The position numbers were made by a program, and so were the translations under genes. The notes beneath the pieces were generated by a model. The model ran no database searches and had not been told where the DNA came from. It was given only the letters and a program-made list of their open reading frames with translations. DNA of 9,162 bases, from positions 1 to 9,162 of the forward strand of contig JAGGWC010000064.1 of NCBI GenBank assembly GCA_021157645.1, read 5' to 3'. This DNA comes from Candidatus Cloacimonadota bacterium. Lineage in GTDB: Bacteria; Cloacimonadota; Cloacimonadia; Cloacimonadales; TCS61. The first letter of the stretch is position 1. Each line of letters starts with the position of its first letter. Below are positions 7,901-9,162 of the stretch, one piece after another.

Positions 7901-9092
7901 ACTGGAATCATATAAAGTGGAATATGCTGCTACAATTTATGTACAGGATGGTCAAAAAATTGTTAAGAATACTAAGTTATTCAGTTGGGACCATTATAAT
8001 AATCCACTTATAGCTCCTGCCAAAGGTGAACTTAAATTCGAACATTTCATAAAAGATATTACTTACAAAGAAGAATTTAATGAATTAACCGGCTCGAAAG
8101 AAATCACAATTATCGAATCAAAAGACCGTAAACTTCAAGCTCAGTTTAAGATCATTCCAAAAGAGGGTAAACAAATTCTTGTTCCTATCCAATCTGGATT
8201 GATGGTTGAAGCAAAAGATGGTATTTATGTAGACCCAGGTGATGTACTAGGTAAATCTTCCCGTGTAACAATAAAACAGAGTGATATTACTGGTGGTCTA
8301 CCAAGGGTTCAAGATCTCTTCGAAGCTCGTGTACCAAAAGAAAAAGCTGTTCTTTCTGAAATTGCCGGACTAGTTTCTATTGGAGATCTTTCAAAATCAG
8401 GACGTGTAATCTACATTAATGCTGGAGAAGAAACAGAAAAGAAATATATAATCCCACCTGGAAAAAGAATTATCGTTCATGAAGGTGATAGAGTAGAAAG
8501 TGGTGATGCTCTTTCAAGCGGTCCACTTGATCCTCATGATATTCTAAAAGCAAAAGGTATCACGGCTGCACAAATGCTTATTGTTAACGAGATCCAGGAA
8601 GTTTACAGAAAACAAGGTGTTAAGATTGATGATAAACATATTGGTGTTATCATTCGTCAGATGTTTAAAAAAGTTAAAATACTCAATCCGGGACATACAA
8701 TGTTTCTGGAAGGTGAAATCGTAAATAGAAATCAAGTTAATAAAGAAAACATGCGTATTGAAGAAGAGGGTGGCGAAGGAGCTACCTTTGAGCAACTCTT
8801 ACTTGGTATTACAAAAGCTTCGCTGTTAACAGAAAGCTGGCTTTCTGCAGCTTCGTTCCAAGAGACTACAAAGGTTCTCACTCAAGCTTCTATTGAAGGG
8901 AAAGTGGATAATCTTGAGGGTCTCAAAGAAAGTATAATCATCGGTCATAGAATACCGATTGGTACAGGAACTAAGTTCTATAATAACCAAGTTAAAAAAG
9001 CTATTGATGAGGGTAAATCAATTACCGAGATCATCCAAGAGTTTGCTCATCAGGAAAAAGAAGAATCGCTTGATGATATCCTTGATTTCTAA
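4935..9092 (+). CDS. rpoC: DNA-directed RNA polymerase beta' subunit
   Basis: The product is 1385 residues (E. coli 1407). It holds the catalytic magnesium and most of the clamp. The first zinc site is C67, C69, C82 and C85. The sigma-binding clamp coiled coil spans about 262-308 (NELYRRVITRNNRLRG onward). The NADFDGD motif gives D457, D459 and D461, which chelate the active-site Mg2+. The bridge helix is about 763-798 (YFISTHGARKGLADTALKT). The second zinc site is C809, C885, C892 and C895. The trigger loop follows, with LTLRTFHIGG giving L929, R930 and H933 (E. coli M932, R933, H936). It is split by an SI3-type insertion of about 175 residues (about 941-1115) and resumes at DITGGLPRVQDLFEAR. 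TESWLSAASFQETT marks the conserved C-terminal region. All key catalytic and zinc-binding residues are present. The GTG start is supported by TGGAGG eight bases upstream. The end has two successive TAA codons (9090-9095). Confidence 0.98.
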   Translation: MIREIKRDKRIEKYDKLRIKIASPDSIREWSYGEVIKPDTLNYRTLKPEKGGLFCERIFGPEKDYECSCGKYKKKRFKNTVCDRCGVEITTSRVRRSRMGHIELAVPISHIWFVKSMPSVIGTLLNMAVSKLERVLYYESYIVLNPGDSDYEEGDLVNVDEYYEIRDRIGEDFVALMGAEAVKVLLEKINLEDEAMNLRTIIKMETSVQKKQKAIKRLKVVDAFRKSGNNPSWMVLEVLPVLPPTLRPLVQLDGGRFATADFNELYRRVITRNNRLRGLIDINAPEVILRNEKRMLQEAVDALIDNSRKSRPVKGRGNRPLKALADQLKGKSGRFRQNLLGKRVDYSGRSVITVGPNLKLHQCGLPKEMAIELFKPFIIERLEKIGEAEKAKTAKKLIEKKRPEIWKILEEVIKDYPVLLNRAPTLHKHGIQAFMPVLTEGKAIELHPLVCIPYNADFDGDQMAVHVPLSNEAQMEARILMLSTRNLLLPASGKLAMATNQDIVLGNYYLTVKKYKEPEDTKNLRYFSSSDEVLLAYEQEDYLKNQKGHIAKKVDLDLYTWINILIDGKIITTTIGRVIFNQILPPELSFKNYTFTKGKLNDLSMECYEIIGQAKTAEFLDSIKDLGFKYATKAGITFSASDVISPKDKNKFIAKTEKEVAKIIASYMNGEITETERYNRVIDKWKLTTEKVTDLLMKELEADQGGFNSINMMYLSGARGGKDQIKQLGALRGLMDKPSRGSSEGVAEVIETPIKSNFKEGLTVLEYFISTHGARKGLADTALKTADAGYLTRRLVDVAQNAIITSEDCGTIEGITVSALKEGLETVEPLYERIKGRTTAEDIIDPVSDSGKIIAYANSEITNEMAKTIQNHGINSVKIRSVLTCESKNGICAKCYGRNLGNNKPSTIGEPVGVIAAQSIGEPGTQLTLRTFHIGGTTGTDVDLAEVAANTDGLVEFVKMNTVINRSNELISSGYFGKIKIVSEEDGSELESYKVEYAATIYVQDGQKIVKNTKLFSWDHYNNPLIAPAKGELKFEHFIKDITYKEEFNELTGSKEITIIESKDRKLQAQFKIIPKEGKQILVPIQSGLMVEAKDGIYVDPGDVLGKSSRVTIKQSDITGGLPRVQDLFEARVPKEKAVLSEIAGLVSIGDLSKSGRVIYINAGEETEKKYIIPPGKRIIVHEGDRVESGDALSSGPLDPHDILKAKGITAAQMLIVNEIQEVYRKQGVKIDDKHIGVIIRQMFKKVKILNPGHTMFLEGEIVNRNQVNKENMRIEEEGGEGATFEQLLLGITKASLLTESWLSAASFQETTKVLTQASIEGKVDNLEGLKESIIIGHRIPIGTGTKFYNNQVKKAIDEGKSITEIIQEFAHQEKEESLDDILDF

Positions 9093-9101
9093 TAAATAAA
9101 C

Positions 9102-9106
9102 GGAGG
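9102..9106 (+). promoter_or_regulatory. rpsL ribosome-binding site
   Basis: GGAGG lies five bases before GTG at 9112 and ten bases after the rpoC stop. It supports the GTG as the rpsL start. No hairpin or T-tract separates it from rpoC. Confidence 0.8.
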
Positions 9107-9111
9107 AAATA

Positions 9112-9162
9112 GTGCCAACAATTAATCAGTTGATACGTAAAGGCAGAAAGAAGATAGTGAAG
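9112..9162 (+). CDS. rpsL: Ribosomal protein uS12 (S12), N-terminal start only
   Basis: Seventeen codons are visible before the window ends. Reading the GTG start as Met gives MPTINQLIRKGRKKIVK, which matches the conserved N-terminus of bacterial S12 (the PTINQL and RKGR pattern, against ATVNQLVRKPR in E. coli). S12 sits at the decoding centre of the 30S subunit and affects accuracy; its later loops, where streptomycin-resistance changes arise, are outside the window. The gene starts 19 bases after rpoC with a strong GGAGG and no terminator between, so it is probably co-transcribed with rpoBC. In many bacteria rpsL is followed by rpsG, fusA and tuf, which I would expect beyond the window. Confidence 0.93.
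   Translation, partial: MPTINQLIRKGRKKIVK

Noticed and set aside
8831..8846. Inverted repeat AGAAAGC-TG-GCTTTCT near the end of rpoC.
   Set aside because: It encodes part of the conserved TESWLSAASFQ segment, the stem is short and no T-tract follows, so it is probably incidental to coding.
1..9162. Search for a hidden new system such as a mobile element, CRISPR array, defence gene or riboswitch.
   Set aside because: Almost every base belongs to known conserved genes with short gaps; the one sizeable gap (1012-1128) holds only the hairpin and start signals described.

Overview
This is a bacterial housekeeping window: the ribosomal-stalk and RNA polymerase cluster (rplA end, rplJ, rplL, rpoB, rpoC), running straight into rpsL, the first gene of the 'str' ribosomal cluster. 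All genes are on the + strand, tightly packed and apparently intact. I see no mobile element, CRISPR array, tRNA, defence gene or unknown gene. The annotation is therefore confident, and the points of interest concern regulation and lineage, not a new system.

Layout: 1-65 last codons of rplA (uL1); 77-610 rplJ (uL10); 634-1011 rplL (bL12); 1012-1128 the only sizeable intergenic stretch, holding a perfect 10-bp inverted repeat (attenuator or processing hairpin) and the rpoB ribosome-binding site; 1129-4920 rpoB (TTG start); 4935-9092 rpoC (GTG start); 9112-9162 start of rpsL (GTG start). Other gaps are only 11-23 bases, and strong Shine-Dalgarno sequences sit next to or over the upstream stop codon, which suggests one polycistronic unit with translational coupling.

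Organism: the DNA is AT-rich. The RpoC trigger loop carries a large insertion of the kind known from Gram-negative phyla, with Leu in place of the E. coli Met932. RpoB carries a short SI1 and a long SI2 insertion. Together with the L10, L12 and RpoB sequences this suggests the FCB (Fibrobacterota-Chlorobiota-Bacteroidota) side of the bacterial tree. Consistent strong GGAGG-type ribosome-binding sites argue against Bacteroidota proper, where they are usually weak. A relative such as Cloacimonadota is plausible, but this is an inference without any database search.

How the genes work together: L10 and L12 form the stalk that recruits translational GTPases to the ribosome, L1 and S12 are other ribosomal proteins, and beta and beta' are the catalytic subunits of RNA polymerase. 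Co-transcription links ribosome and polymerase supply. The rplL-rpoB hairpin and the non-ATG starts of rpoB and rpoC are the likely points where polymerase output is lowered relative to the more abundant stalk proteins.
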